Shown: piece by piece, positions 21,529 to 32,022 of the stretch
Numbering within the stretch: the first letter of the stretch is position 1
Layout of the letters: the number at the start of each line of letters is the position of its first letter
Source of the DNA: Nonomuraea africana
GTDB lineage: Bacteria > Actinomycetota > Actinomycetes > Streptosporangiales > Streptosporangiaceae
Length of the DNA: 64,000 bases
NCBI RefSeq assembly: GCF_014873535.1
Contig: NZ_JADBEF010000001.1
Coordinates: 1,798,001 to 1,862,000, forward strand
Direction: 5' to 3'
Translations under genes and position numbers: made by a program
Notes under the pieces: model-generated
The model's input: the letters and a program-made list of their open reading frames with translations, nothing else
Databases searched by the model: none
What the model was told of the DNA's origin: nothing

Positions 21529-22490
21529 GGGACGAGCTCCTTCAACGATTGCTGCGCCAGCCACGCGGCCGCGCCGGTGAGCGCCGGTTGCGGCGCGACG
21601 ATCAGAGTGGTCGCGATGGCCGACAGGTAGTCGACGAGATGGGGCGTGGCCTCGAACCGGCGGCGGAAGTCGCTGGCGCGAACCCGCTCCACGATACGGG
21701 GCAGCACGCCGCCGCCGAGATAGACCCCGCCCCGGGCGCCGAGGGTCAGCGCCACGTTGCCGGCGAAGCTGCCGAGCATGCCGCAGAACACCTCGACCGT
21801 CTCCGCGCACAGCGAGTCGTCGAGCCTGGCGACGATGTCGGAGGCGGTCAGCCTGGGCGCGGAGACGCCGTTCACCACCGCGAGGGCGCCGTGCAGGCGT
21901 GACAGTCCAGGGCCCGAGAGCAGGTCCTCGGCCACCACGTGCGGCATGCCGCCCGCCCGCAGGACGCGGACCACCTCCAGGTCGCGGTCGTCCAGCACGG
22001 GCACGGTGACGTGCCCTCCCTCGCCGGGGACGGGCACCCAGCCGCGCTCGGACGGCACCAGCCCCGCCACCCCGAGCCCGGTGCCGGGCCCGAGGACGGC
22101 CTTGACCCCCCGCACGGGCGCGGGCCCGCCCAGCGCGAGCAGGTCGTCACCGGCCAGGTGCGGCAGCGACAGCGCCAGCGCCTCGAAGTCGTTGAGCAGC
22201 GTCGCGTACGGGATGCCGAGGTCGCGCACCGAACCCGTCCACGGCAGGTTGGTCAGCCGGTAGCCGTCGCCGTCGATCGGGCCCGCCACCGCCAGGCACG
22301 CCGCTCCCGGCCGCACTCCGCCCGCATGGTCTGCGAGATAGGCGGCTACGGCGTCGGGAAGCGTGGCGTGGTCGGCTCCGGCCAGGACGGCCACCTCGGT
22401 GGGCGGGGCGCCGGGCTCGGTGACGATCCCGAACCTGGCGTTGGTGCCCCCGATGTCGGCCACGAGCCAGGGCAGGTCGAAGCTCCTCAC
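21525..22490 (-). CDS. glk: Glucokinase
   Basis: A 321-aa ATP-dependent glucokinase of the proteobacterial COG0837 type: ADIGGTNARFG near the start, LNDFEA with the catalytic aspartate, the GPGTGLG ATP-binding motif and GEGGH. It lacks the ROK zinc motif typical of the main actinobacterial glucokinase. Placement inside an Entner-Doudoroff operon suggests it feeds glucose directly into zwf. It overlaps eda by four bases and is separated from edd by 130 bp containing short repeats. Confidence 0.93.
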   Translation of the reverse strand: MRSFDLPWLVADIGGTNARFGIVTEPGAPPTEVAVLAGADHATLPDAVAAYLADHAGGVRPGAACLAVAGPIDGDGYRLTNLPWTGSVRDLGIPYATLLNDFEALALSLPHLAGDDLLALGGPAPVRGVKAVLGPGTGLGVAGLVPSERGWVPVPGEGGHVTVPVLDDRDLEVVRVLRAGGMPHVVAEDLLSGPGLSRLHGALAVVNGVSAPRLTASDIVARLDDSLCAETVEVFCGMLGSFAGNVALTLGARGGVYLGGGVLPRIVERVRASDFRRRFEATPHLVDYLSAIATTLIVAPQPALTGAAAWLAQQSLKELVP

Positions 22491-22536
22491 CCCGCACCCC
22501 CGAGGAGCACCCCGACCTTCCGGCGGGCCGGACGAT

Positions 22537-22599
22537 GGGTGGTGGTGGAGGTCTTCCGGAGGAAAGGGTGGTGGGTGGTGGTGGGGGTCTTCCGGAGGG
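22537..22599. repeat. Two 27-bp direct repeats between glk and edd
   Basis: Copies at 22537-22563 and 22573-22599 match at 25 of 27 positions (core GGTCTTCCGGAGG), with a 36-bp period. A decayed third copy is suggested upstream around 22513-22526. They lie between edd and glk on the minus strand. Confidence 0.7.
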
Positions 22600-22620
22600 C
22601 CTGACCCTGGGGGGTGGGGC

Positions 22621-24522
<1,902 letters not shown>

Positions 24523-24526
24523 TGTT

Positions 24527-25987
24527 CTACGCCTCCTCTTCGTGCCAGGCACGGCCGCTGCGGCCGAGCAGTTCGTGCGCGCCCGCGGGACCGGTCGTCC
24601 CCGCGGGGTAGGGCTCGGGCAGGTCGGCCGACGACTCCCACGCGGCCAGGATGGGGTCGATCCAGCGCCATGCGGCCTCGACCTCGTCGCGCCGCATGAA
24701 CAGCGTCGGGTTGCCCGCCAGCACGTCGGTCAGCAGCCGCTCGTAGGCCTCGGGCACCCTGGTGGTGAAGGTCTTGCCGAAGCTCAGCGACAGTGGCACC
24801 GGCTTCAGCAGGGTCTCGCCCGCGCCCGGCTCCTTGGCCATGATGTGCAGCTCGATGCCCTCCTCCGGCTGCAGCCGCAGCACGAGGCGGTTGGGCGTGC
24901 CGCCGGGGTATATGGAGTGCGGCACGTCCTTGAACTGCACCACGATCTCCGAGCGCCGGTACGGCATGCGCTTGCCGGTGCGCAGGTAGAACGGCACGCC
25001 CGCCCATCGCCAGTTCTTGATCTCGGCGCGGATCGCGGTGAACGTCTCGACCCTGCGCGAGGCCTCCGTGGTCGGCGTGGACGCGGGCTCGTCCAGGTAG
25101 GAGGGCATGTCGGCGGCGCCGGTGTACTGACCGCGCACGGTGAAGCGGTCCACCTCGGTGCCGACGATGGGCCGCAGCGACTGCAGCACCTTCACCTTCT
25201 CGTCGCGGATCGCCTCGCGGTCGTTGCGCGCGGGAGGCTCCATCGCGACCAGGGTGAGCAGCTGCAGCAGGTGGTTCTGCACCATGTCGCGCAGCGCGCC
25301 CGCGTGGTCGTAGTAGCCGCGGCGGCCGGGGGTGCCGACGGTCTCGGCGGCGGTGATCTGCACGTGGTCGATCCAGAGGGAGTTCCAGATCGGCTCGAGG
25401 AAGGCGTTGGCGAAGCGCAGGACCAGCAGGTTCTGCACCGTCTCCTTGCCGAGGTAGTGGTCGATGCGGAAGATCTGCCGCTCGTCGAAGATCTCACCGA
25501 CCTCGTCGTTGATGCGCTGGGCGCTGACCAGGTCGCGGCCGAGCGGCTTCTCCAGCACCACCCGCGAGCGCGGGGTGACCAGGCCGGCCTCCTGCAGCTC
25601 CCTGCAGAACGGGCCGAACGTCATGGGCGGGCTGGCCAGGTAGAACACCCTGTCCCTGTCCTCGTGCCCGGCCAGCATCCGCACCACGGTCGACCAGCCG
25701 CTCTTGTCCTCGCCGCCCACGTCGACCGACACGTGGTGCAGCCGGCCGAGAAAGCGCTGCCAGGCCACCGCGTCATCGGGCACGGCCGCGCGCACCTCCG
25801 CGTCCACCTTGCCGCGGAAGTCGGCGTCGGTGAGCCCGCCGCGCGACATGGCGACGATCCGCGTCTCGGGGGCGAGCCGGCCCTCGAGGTCGGAGTGGAA
25901 CAGGGCGGGAAGCAGCTTGCGCATGGACAGGTCGCCGGTGCCGCCGAAGACGACCAGGTCGGCGGTGTGAGAGGTGGGGGAGGACAC
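24527..25987 (-). CDS. zwf: Glucose-6-phosphate dehydrogenase
   Basis: A 486-aa enzyme that oxidises glucose 6-phosphate to 6-phosphogluconolactone with NAD(P)+. The [11 protein letters not shown] nucleotide motif and the active-site RIDHYLGKE are intact. The GTG at 25987 has CGGAG seven bases upstream and is preferred over a TTG at 26011. It heads the zwf-edd-glk-eda operon. No 6-phosphogluconolactonase or OpcA gene accompanies it, unlike the pentose-phosphate zwf locus of most actinomycetes, so this is probably a dedicated second copy. Confidence 0.94.
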   Translation of the reverse strand: MSSPTSHTADLVVFGGTGDLSMRKLLPALFHSDLEGRLAPETRIVAMSRGGLTDADFRGKVDAEVRAAVPDDAVAWQRFLGRLHHVSVDVGGEDKSGWSTVVRMLAGHEDRDRVFYLASPPMTFGPFCRELQEAGLVTPRSRVVLEKPLGRDLVSAQRINDEVGEIFDERQIFRIDHYLGKETVQNLLVLRFANAFLEPIWNSLWIDHVQITAAETVGTPGRRGYYDHAGALRDMVQNHLLQLLTLVAMEPPARNDREAIRDEKVKVLQSLRPIVGTEVDRFTVRGQYTGAADMPSYLDEPASTPTTEASRRVETFTAIRAEIKNWRWAGVPFYLRTGKRMPYRRSEIVVQFKDVPHSIYPGGTPNRLVLRLQPEEGIELHIMAKEPGAGETLLKPVPLSLSFGKTFTTRVPEAYERLLTDVLAGNPTLFMRRDEVEAAWRWIDPILAAWESSADLPEPYPAGTTGPAGAHELLGRSGRAWHEEEA

Positions 25988-26080
25988 GCCAGGGCTCCGA
26001 TGATCTACCAAGGAAGGACAGAACGGACACTAGCCAGAGTTACGGACTTACACAAGCAGGCTTTTGCTATTTGAGATGAG

Positions 26081-26094
26081 AAAGTCGCGACTTT
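26081..26094. promoter_or_regulatory. 14-bp perfect palindrome, zwf/ROK divergent region
   Basis: AAAGTCGCGACTTT is a perfect palindrome in the 140-bp divergent region, 34 bp before the ROK regulator start and 94 bp before zwf. The surrounding DNA is AT-rich. It is the obvious candidate operator for the adjacent ROK protein. Confidence 0.6.
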
Positions 26095-26127
26095 TCATTA
26101 CGTAACCGTCTGTGATTCACTTGGCCG

Positions 26128-27318
26128 ATGCCCAGACGTACCGCAGCCACGCTCGCCACCAGCGGGGAGGTTCTCGAGCTCATCCGCACCGGTGAAGCCG
26201 TCACGCGCGCGGACATCGGCAGGGTGACCGGCCTGTCGCGCCCCGCCGTCTCGCTGCGCGTCGGTGAGCTGCTCGAACGCGGTCTCGTCGTCGAGCGGAC
26301 CGACGCCCCCTCCACCGGCGGCCGGCCTCCCGTGCGGCTGGAGTTCAACGCGGCAGGCGGCGTGGTGCTGGTCGCGGCGCTCGGCGCGAGCCGTACCAGG
26401 GTGGCGGTGTGCGACCTGGCGGGCGTGGAGCTCGAGGGCCGCGAGTTCGTGATCGACGTGGAGCAGGGCCCCGACGTGGTGCTGCCGCTGCTCATGGACA
26501 CCTGGGACGAACTACTGGAGAGCCGCCCCGGCGTGCCCGTCAAGGGCGTCGGCATGGGTGTGCCCGCGACCGTCGAGTTCGCCGCGGGCCGCACCGAGTC
26601 GGCCAGGGTGATGGCCAGCTGGACGGGCGTGGTCATCCCGCCGCTGATCCGCGAGCGCTTCCCGGTGCCGGTCTTCGTCGACAACGACGTGAACGTCCTG
26701 GCGATCGGCGAGCACCGGGGCGCCTACGCCGAGGAGACCGGCGACCTGATGTACGTCAAGGTCTCCACCAGGATCGGCGCGGGCGTCATCGCCGGCGGCG
26801 AGATCCTGCGCGGCGCGCTCGGCGCGGCGGGCGAGATCGGGCACATCCCGGTACGCGACGGTGGCGGCGTGCTGTGCAGGTGCGGCAACGTCGACTGCGT
26901 CGACTCGGTGGCCAGCGGCACCGCGCTGCTGCGCGACCTGCGCGCGGCGGGCCGCGACGTCAAGACCATCGCGGACGTCACCGCGCTGGTCCGCTCGGGC
27001 GACGCCGAGACGATGGCGATCGTGCGCGAGGCGGGCCGCAGGATCGGCGAGGTGCTCGCGGGGGCGGTCAACATCCTCAACCCCGCCGTGGTCGTGCTCG
27101 GCGGCGACGTGGCCGAGGCGTTCGGCCCGCTGGTGTCGAGCATCCGCGAGGTGGTCTACCGGCGCTCGACCGCGCTGGCCACCAGGAGGCTCCGGATCGA
27201 GACCAGCCGCCTGGGCGCGGCCGCGGGCATCAGCGGCTGCGCGGTCATGGTGCTGGACCACGTGCTGTCACCGGACGCCGTGGACGAGACTCTGACGAAT
27301 CGCCTGACGCGACAGTAG
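26128..27318 (+). CDS. ROK-family transcriptional regulator
   Basis: A 396-aa ROK repressor with an N-terminal winged helix-turn-helix (VTRADIGRVTGLSRPAVSLRV) fused to a sugar-kinase-like domain. The ROK zinc motif appears as CRCGNVDCVDS and the ATP-site glycines are degenerate, as in regulators such as NagC/XylR. It is divergent from the Entner-Doudoroff operon, so it probably controls that operon in response to glucose or a gluconate-derived metabolite; this is inference from position. Confidence 0.92.
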   Translation: MPRRTAATLATSGEVLELIRTGEAVTRADIGRVTGLSRPAVSLRVGELLERGLVVERTDAPSTGGRPPVRLEFNAAGGVVLVAALGASRTRVAVCDLAGVELEGREFVIDVEQGPDVVLPLLMDTWDELLESRPGVPVKGVGMGVPATVEFAAGRTESARVMASWTGVVIPPLIRERFPVPVFVDNDVNVLAIGEHRGAYAEETGDLMYVKVSTRIGAGVIAGGEILRGALGAAGEIGHIPVRDGGGVLCRCGNVDCVDSVASGTALLRDLRAAGRDVKTIADVTALVRSGDAETMAIVREAGRRIGEVLAGAVNILNPAVVVLGGDVAEAFGPLVSSIREVVYRRSTALATRRLRIETSRLGAAAGISGCAVMVLDHVLSPDAVDETLTNRLTRQ

Positions 27319-27341
27319 CCGCATGTGGCAGGATCTGCCGG

Positions 27342-28928
27342 ATGTGGTCAAGGATTGTGCCGTTCGCCGCTTTTGTGATTCTGGTGGCCGGGTGTCGCCC
27401 CGTATCCTTCCTGCCCGTGGCGCAGCCCTCGGCGGCTCCCACCTCCGCCGCGTCCAGTTCCGCGGCGCCCACGTCCGCCGCGCCGTCCTCGGCGGCGCCG
27501 TCGCCCTCGTCGAGTTCCTCGGGAGGCGGCGACGACCGGCCCGCGCTGGCCGCCGCCGTCCACGGCGTGGAGACGACCATGCTCAAGGTGGAGCCCGTCG
27601 CGGTCAACAGGGTCGCCGGCAAGCACCTCGTCGTGCAGCTTCGGCTCTCCAACGCGGGCACCGAGAAGGACATCACCTGGACCGGCGAGCTGGGCGACAG
27701 CACCAGGCCGCTCGGCGAGATCAGGTGGGCCTCGGGCATCGGCGTGCTGGACGGCGCGGCGCACCGGCTGCTGCTGCCGTACAAACCGGTGGACGGGGTG
27801 TGCCTGTGCACCGACCAGGACAAGGACGGCCTGCCGTACTCCCTCGACCCCGGGGAGTCGATCACCGTCTACGGGGTGCTGCCCGCGCCCTCGGGCGACC
27901 CTGAGACGGTCACCATCGTCACCCCCGAGACCGCGCCCATGATCGGTGTGCCGGTCAGCGACGAGCCGCCGGTGCCCGCTCCCGGCATGGCGCTGCCCGA
28001 TCCGGACGCCCAGCAGGTGACCACGCTCAGCCACCCGGTCCAGGTGCCCTCCGAATCCCTCGACAAGAGCGAGGAGACCGCCGACGACGGCAAGGACCTG
28101 CGAGTCAGCCTCTCCTCCGATGTCCTGTTCGCGGTGAACAAGGCGACGCTGACGCCAAAGGCGAGGACGGTGCTGGCCCGTACCGCCAAGCTCGTCGACG
28201 CCTCGGAAGGGGCCACCGTCACCGTCGAGGGGCACGCCGACTCCTCGGGCACCGACGCGATCAACGACCCGCTGTCGCTGCGCCGCGCCCAGGCGGTCAG
28301 GCAGGCGCTCTCCACGCTGGTCACCCGCGAGGGCGTCACCTTCGCGGCCAAGGGGTACGGCTCGGCCAAGCCGCTCTACGACAACGGCGACGAGGAGGGC
28401 CGCCGCCGCAACCGCAGGGTCACCGTCACCTTCCTCAAGCCCGAGCCCGCCGCCGGCACCTCCGCGCCCACGTCCACCTTGGCTCCCGGGACCGAGGGGC
28501 TGAAGGCCACCTCTCGCGCCGAGGGCCAGCCGTTCGGGCTGGAGGTGACGGGGCTGCGCGGGCTGCCGGGTGAACTGGCGGTGCTCACCTACCGCGTCAC
28601 CAACAACGGCCAGGAGGAGGCGCACTACGACGAGCTGAGCGACTCCTCGGAGTGGATGTCGTACAGGTACCGCAGCGCCAGCAACGTCAGGCTGACCGAC
28701 GTGGCCGCCCGCCGCGAGTACCTGCCCGGACGGATCATGGTCACCGTCGACGACGAAACCCACGCCTACTGCGCCTGCAGCGAGACCTCGGGCGTGCGGC
28801 TGAGCGCCGAGACCTTCGGGCCCGGCCAGACGCGGGAGTTCTGGACGCTGTTCGCGCTTCCCTCAGGAGCCGCCTCGCTCAAGGTCAAGGTCGGGGACTT
28901 CGCTGAGCTTCGGGTCGCGGTCGACTAG
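27342..28928 (+). CDS. OmpA-like domain lipoprotein
   Basis: A 528-aa exported protein with lipobox ILVAGC, a Ser/Ala/Pro-rich linker (residues 25-65), a ~150-aa beta-rich domain with paired cysteines (VCLCTD), a central OmpA-like peptidoglycan-binding domain (VLFAVNKATLTPKA ... VEGHADSSGTD, with arginines RRAQAVRQAL), and a second cysteine-pair domain (YCACSE). AGGATC precedes the ATG. The two flanking domains look like repeats of one fold. It probably anchors to the wall. The last 66 bp overlap a convergent gene. Confidence 0.85.
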   Translation: MWSRIVPFAAFVILVAGCRPVSFLPVAQPSAAPTSAASSSAAPTSAAPSSAAPSPSSSSSGGGDDRPALAAAVHGVETTMLKVEPVAVNRVAGKHLVVQLRLSNAGTEKDITWTGELGDSTRPLGEIRWASGIGVLDGAAHRLLLPYKPVDGVCLCTDQDKDGLPYSLDPGESITVYGVLPAPSGDPETVTIVTPETAPMIGVPVSDEPPVPAPGMALPDPDAQQVTTLSHPVQVPSESLDKSEETADDGKDLRVSLSSDVLFAVNKATLTPKARTVLARTAKLVDASEGATVTVEGHADSSGTDAINDPLSLRRAQAVRQALSTLVTREGVTFAAKGYGSAKPLYDNGDEEGRRRNRRVTVTFLKPEPAAGTSAPTSTLAPGTEGLKATSRAEGQPFGLEVTGLRGLPGELAVLTYRVTNNGQEEAHYDELSDSSEWMSYRYRSASNVRLTDVAARREYLPGRIMVTVDDETHAYCACSETSGVRLSAETFGPGQTREFWTLFALPSGAASLKVKVGDFAELRVAVD

Positions 28929-29375
28929 CCTCTTCGGCCGCTTCGGCTTCTTGGTGCGCCTCGGCGGCTCGGGGCTGGGCGGCGTGGCCTCCACCAGGCT
29001 CGGAAGAGGGGAGGGGGCCGCCGCGGAGACCTCGGGTGCCGTGCTCGGCTCGGCCGATGAGGAGACGGGGCGGGGGGTGCGCGCGGGCCTGAGCTTGGTC
29101 GGCCGCGACGGCTGGGTCCTGCCCGGCTCGGGCGTCACCGGCTGGGCGACGGGCCGCTCGGGCGCCCGCGAGGCGCGCGCCGTCTCCCCGATGTCCTGGA
29201 CCGAGTGGTGGGCCGGCGAAGGCGGCTCCGCCTCGTCCTGAGCGCCCCATGGACCGGGCGAGGGAAGTGCGCCCCCGATGAGGATCGCCGAGAAGGCCAG
29301 CATCAACGTGCCGGCGAGAGCCGCGATGGTCATCAGGGCGCGCTCGCGCCGGCCGGTTGTGCTCACGACATGCAT
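28863..29375 (-). CDS. Pro-rich single-pass membrane protein, unknown
   Basis: A ~170-aa protein with one N-terminal transmembrane helix (LAGTLMLAFSAILIGGAL) followed by a Pro/Ser/Ala-rich extracellular region and a basic tail (PRRTKKPKRPKR). No domain is recognised. The start at 29375 is tentative, since no good ribosome site is present. The 3' end overlaps the OmpA-like gene antisense by 66 bp. The composition is low-complexity, so a chance open frame is not excluded. Confidence 0.5.
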   Translation of the reverse strand: MHVVSTTGRRERALMTIAALAGTLMLAFSAILIGGALPSPGPWGAQDEAEPPSPAHHSVQDIGETARASRAPERPVAQPVTPEPGRTQPSRPTKLRPARTPRPVSSSAEPSTAPEVSAAAPSPLPSLVEATPPSPEPPRRTKKPKRPKRLVDRDPKLSEVPDLDLERGGS

Positions 29376-29433
29376 GGTAGGCGAGCCGGGCGGCGGATGG
29401 ATCAAGCATGTCCCTTCGGACGCGCTCAGGGCC

Positions 29434-30156
29434 TCAGCAGGAGCACAGGATCGCGCGCAGCGACTCCTCCAGGCAGGGGCCGGTCCCCGCGGGGGCGGGC
29501 CAGGGGAAGCGCACGAGCGCGGGGTCGTCCTCGCCGATCCTGACGGTCGCGCCGTATCGGTCGAGCTCCCACAGCCAGGCGGACTCTGCGGGCAGGCCGA
29601 GCAGCCGCCCGACCCCCGAGGCGAGCTGGGCCCGGTGCGCCCCGTTGACGTGCGCGAGCACCCGCTCGGCCACCTCCGCCAGCGGGTCGGGAGCGGCGTC
29701 CAGATACTCGTCGGCGTCCAGCACGCCTGAGTCCTGCCCGGTCAGGTAGACCACCTGCCCGACGTCGAGCCGCAGCAGTCGCGGGGCGTCCGGCGCGCCG
29801 TACCCCTCGATGGCCTCGAAGAGGGCCTCGTCGGCGGTGTGCTCGGCGATCGCGACCGCGGCGGACCTCACCTCGCCCGCGGGCACGGCCTCGGCCCAGC
29901 CCTGCACCTCGATGATGCCCCTCGGGTGCTCCACCCCGCCCAGCACCCGGACGGAGGTCAGGCTCACCGACACCACCGCGTCGCCGCGCAGGGAGTGCAG
30001 CGGCTCGCCCGGCCTGACGAGCAGGACGGGACGCCCGGCGGCGTCGACCGCGCCGGTCACCGGGCAGCGGGCTCCGTCGACGACCAGCTGGCCGGCGCGG
30101 GACGTCGCGGCGAGGGTGCGGATCCGCTCGGGGAGCGGCGGGGCGGCCAGCGGCAT
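29434..30156 (-). CDS. DUF2470 / heme-utilisation-like protein
   Basis: A 240-aa protein with an N-terminal PNPOx-like split barrel (residues 10-140) and a C-terminal DUF2470 domain (AEVAERVLAHVNGAHRAQL onward, with the conserved histidine). This is the layout of HugZ-type heme-degrading or heme-binding proteins. AGGAG precedes the ATG. Two overlapping iron boxes lie immediately upstream and are shared with the divergent rpsD, which supports iron-regulated expression and a heme/iron role. A C-terminal CSC is present. Confidence 0.85.
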   Translation of the reverse strand: MPLAAPPLPERIRTLAATSRAGQLVVDGARCPVTGAVDAAGRPVLLVRPGEPLHSLRGDAVVSVSLTSVRVLGGVEHPRGIIEVQGWAEAVPAGEVRSAAVAIAEHTADEALFEAIEGYGAPDAPRLLRLDVGQVVYLTGQDSGVLDADEYLDAAPDPLAEVAERVLAHVNGAHRAQLASGVGRLLGLPAESAWLWELDRYGATVRIGEDDPALVRFPWPAPAGTGPCLEESLRAILCSC

Positions 30157-30184
30157 GGCGTCTCCTTGAGGTCGGCGTCAAAAG

Positions 30185-30218
30185 TAGGTTAGGCTTCCCT
30201 TAGTAAGGATTACCTAAC
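30185..30218. promoter_or_regulatory. Two overlapping IdeR/DmdR iron boxes
   Basis: TAGGTTAGGCTTCCCTTAG (30185-30203) and TTAGTAAGGATTACCTAAC (30200-30218) each resemble the 19-bp DtxR/IdeR consensus TTAGGTTAGSCTAACCTAA. They sit between the DUF2470 gene and rpsD and end 16 bp before the rpsD start, so both genes may be repressed by ferrous IdeR/DmdR. Confidence 0.75.
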
Positions 30219-30233
30219 CACATTGAGGTGAAC

Positions 30234-30848
30234 GTGCGCTACACCGGCCCGAAGGTGCGACTGTCCCGACGTGCGGGCGTCCCGCTGACCAGGAAAGCCG
30301 TCCGCTACTTCGAGCAGCGCCCCTATCCGCCGGGCGAGCACGGCCGCAAGACCAACCGCCGCACCACGGGCGACTACGGGCTGCGGCTGATGGAGAAGCA
30401 GAAGCTGCGCTGGTTCTACGACGTGTCCGAGCGGCAGCTGCGCCGCTACTGGGACCTGGCCGTCCGCAAGTCGGGCGCCTCGGGCGCCGAGCTGGTCGTG
30501 CTGCTGGAGAGCCGCCTGGCCTCCCTGGTGCTGCGGGCGGGCCTGGCTCCGTCCATCTACGCGGCCAGGCAGTACGTCACGCACGGCCACATCAGCGTCG
30601 ACGGCCGCAAGGTCGACATCCCCAGCTATCTCGTGAAGCCGGGCCAGGTCGTCGCGGTCCGCGAGCGCTCGCGGCCGATGCAGCCCTTCGTCGCGGCGGC
30701 CGAGGGCGTCTACGCCGACGAGCGGATCGCCCCCTACCTGAGCGTGGACCACGCGAAGCTGACCTTCACGCTGGCCGCCAGGCCCGAGCGCGAGCAGATC
30801 GTCGTCCCCGTCGACGAGCAGCTCGTGGTGGAGTTCTACTCGCGCTAG
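30234..30848 (+). CDS. rpsD: 30S ribosomal protein S4, cysteine-free type
   Basis: A 204-aa S4 protein (RYTGPKVRLSRRAG; S4 RNA-binding domain around residues 90-155, LESRLASLVLRAG...ARQYVTHGHISVDG). It binds 16S rRNA early in 30S assembly. It has no cysteine, so it is the zinc-free form. GTG at 30234 is preferred over 30228 because GAGGTGA then falls at a usable distance. It stands alone outside a ribosomal-protein operon and behind iron boxes. Whether it is the only S4 of the genome or a paralogue cannot be told here. Confidence 0.93.
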   Translation: MRYTGPKVRLSRRAGVPLTRKAVRYFEQRPYPPGEHGRKTNRRTTGDYGLRLMEKQKLRWFYDVSERQLRRYWDLAVRKSGASGAELVVLLESRLASLVLRAGLAPSIYAARQYVTHGHISVDGRKVDIPSYLVKPGQVVAVRERSRPMQPFVAAAEGVYADERIAPYLSVDHAKLTFTLAARPEREQIVVPVDEQLVVEFYSR

Positions 30849-31336
30849 GCCTCGTCCTCCGGGACCCGGGTGAGCCTGAAGACGCGCAGCTCGCGGCCCG
30901 ACTTCGCCGTGTAACGGTCGTAGACGGGCCACTGCGCGACCAGGGCCGGCCAGGCCCGCTCGCGCGCCTCGCCGTCCAGGAGGCGCGCGACCACGGGGAA
31001 GCGCTCGCCCCTGAAGCTCACGGCCGCCTCCGGCGTCTTCAGCAGATTGCCGCTCCACGCCGGGTGCCTGTCCCTGCCGAAGTTGCTGCCCACGATCAGC
31101 AGCGTGCCTTCGGGCTCCGGCAGGCAGGCCAGCGGCGTCTCCCGCACCTGCCCGCTGACGGCGCCGGTCGTGAACAGGACGAGTGTGGGGATCATCCGGT
31201 CACTGATCGGGCGGCCTTTGGTGAGCCGGTGCGCGAGGCGGTCCATCGCGGGAACGATCTTCGGGCCCGCCTTCATGAAGGCGTCGGTGCCCGCGAGCCA
31301 CTGGAAGAACGGCCGCAGCCGCTCGATGAGCGTCAC
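30845..31336 (-). CDS. F420-dependent nitroreductase-family protein
   Basis: A 163-aa split-barrel protein of the deazaflavin-dependent nitroreductase (Ddn/DUF385) family. Diagnostic features are LVLFTTGAVSGQVRETPL, the LLIVGSNFGRDRHPAWSGNL core and the RYTAKSGRELRVFRL end. It would use coenzyme F420H2 to reduce quinones or similar substrates. GTG overlaps the stop of the upstream tetR (GTGA), so both are one operon. The 3' end overlaps rpsD by four bases, convergently. Confidence 0.9.
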   Translation of the reverse strand: MTLIERLRPFFQWLAGTDAFMKAGPKIVPAMDRLAHRLTKGRPISDRMIPTLVLFTTGAVSGQVRETPLACLPEPEGTLLIVGSNFGRDRHPAWSGNLLKTPEAAVSFRGERFPVVARLLDGEARERAWPALVAQWPVYDRYTAKSGRELRVFRLTRVPEDEA

Positions 31337-31968
31337 ATCCGCACACAGTAGTCCGAGATGCCCCGCTCCAGAAGATCGAACGCCTGCTCCGTCTGCCTGA
31401 TGAGGAGCGGGCGGATCTCGGCCCAGCTCACCCCGGCCAGCTTGAGTGCCGTCGCGTGCCGCGACAGCCGCCGGGTGGTCTCCAGGATGTGGGCCGCGAC
31501 CAGGTGGGGAGTCAGGTCGTCGGGCTCGGCGCCTGACTCCTCGGCCAGTGTCCTGGCCAGCCGCTGGGTCTGCGTGTGCTCGAGGTCCCTGAAGCGCGCC
31601 ATCAGCGAGGGACTGTCGCCCACGATGCGGGCGAACACGTCGGAGCCGTCGTTGAGCCCGTAGCGCCAGTCGCGCTCCTCGATCGCCGCCATGAAGTCGC
31701 GGCGGAAGGCCGCCACGACGCTCTCGCCCTTCTCGCGCTCGTGCACCACCTTGCTCTGCAGGTCCTCGACCTCCTCCTCGCGGTCGAGGAAGAGGTCCTC
31801 CTTGGTGCCGAAGTAGTTGAAGACGGTGTTGACCGACACGTCGGCGGCCCGCGCCACCTCGGCCACGGTGACCTGCTCGAACCCGCGGGCCATGAACAGC
31901 CCCATCGCCATGTCCGCGATGCGTCGCCGGGTCTCCCGCTTCTTGCGCTCGCGCAGCCCCTCCTCCAT
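31333..31968 (-). CDS. TetR-family regulator
   Basis: A 211-aa repressor with a canonical TetR helix-turn-helix (RRIADMAMGLFMARGFEQVTV...VSVNTVFNYFGTKEDLF) and a helical effector domain. The ATG at 31968 gives the typical N-terminus. It is divergent from the DrrAB-like exporter, whose promoter overlaps an imperfect dyad, so it probably represses that exporter and the co-transcribed F420 enzyme. Confidence 0.92.
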   Translation of the reverse strand: MEEGLRERKKRETRRRIADMAMGLFMARGFEQVTVAEVARAADVSVNTVFNYFGTKEDLFLDREEEVEDLQSKVVHEREKGESVVAAFRRDFMAAIEERDWRYGLNDGSDVFARIVGDSPSLMARFRDLEHTQTQRLARTLAEESGAEPDDLTPHLVAAHILETTRRLSRHATALKLAGVSWAEIRPLLIRQTEQAFDLLERGISDYCVRM

Positions 31969-31985
31969 GCGCCCATGGTACAAGT

Positions 31986-32022
31986 TTGCAGTCACTCCAA
32001 AGTTGTGGTTACTGTAAAAATG
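31986..32022 (+). promoter_or_regulatory. Promoter of DrrAB-like operon, probably leaderless
   Basis: TTGCAG (31986-31991) and TACTGT (32010-32015) are 18 bp apart. The GTG start at 32022 falls seven bases after the -10, where transcription would begin, and no ribosome site is present. An imperfect dyad (AGTCAC...GTGGTTACT) lies between the hexamers and may bind the TetR protein. Confidence 0.6.
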
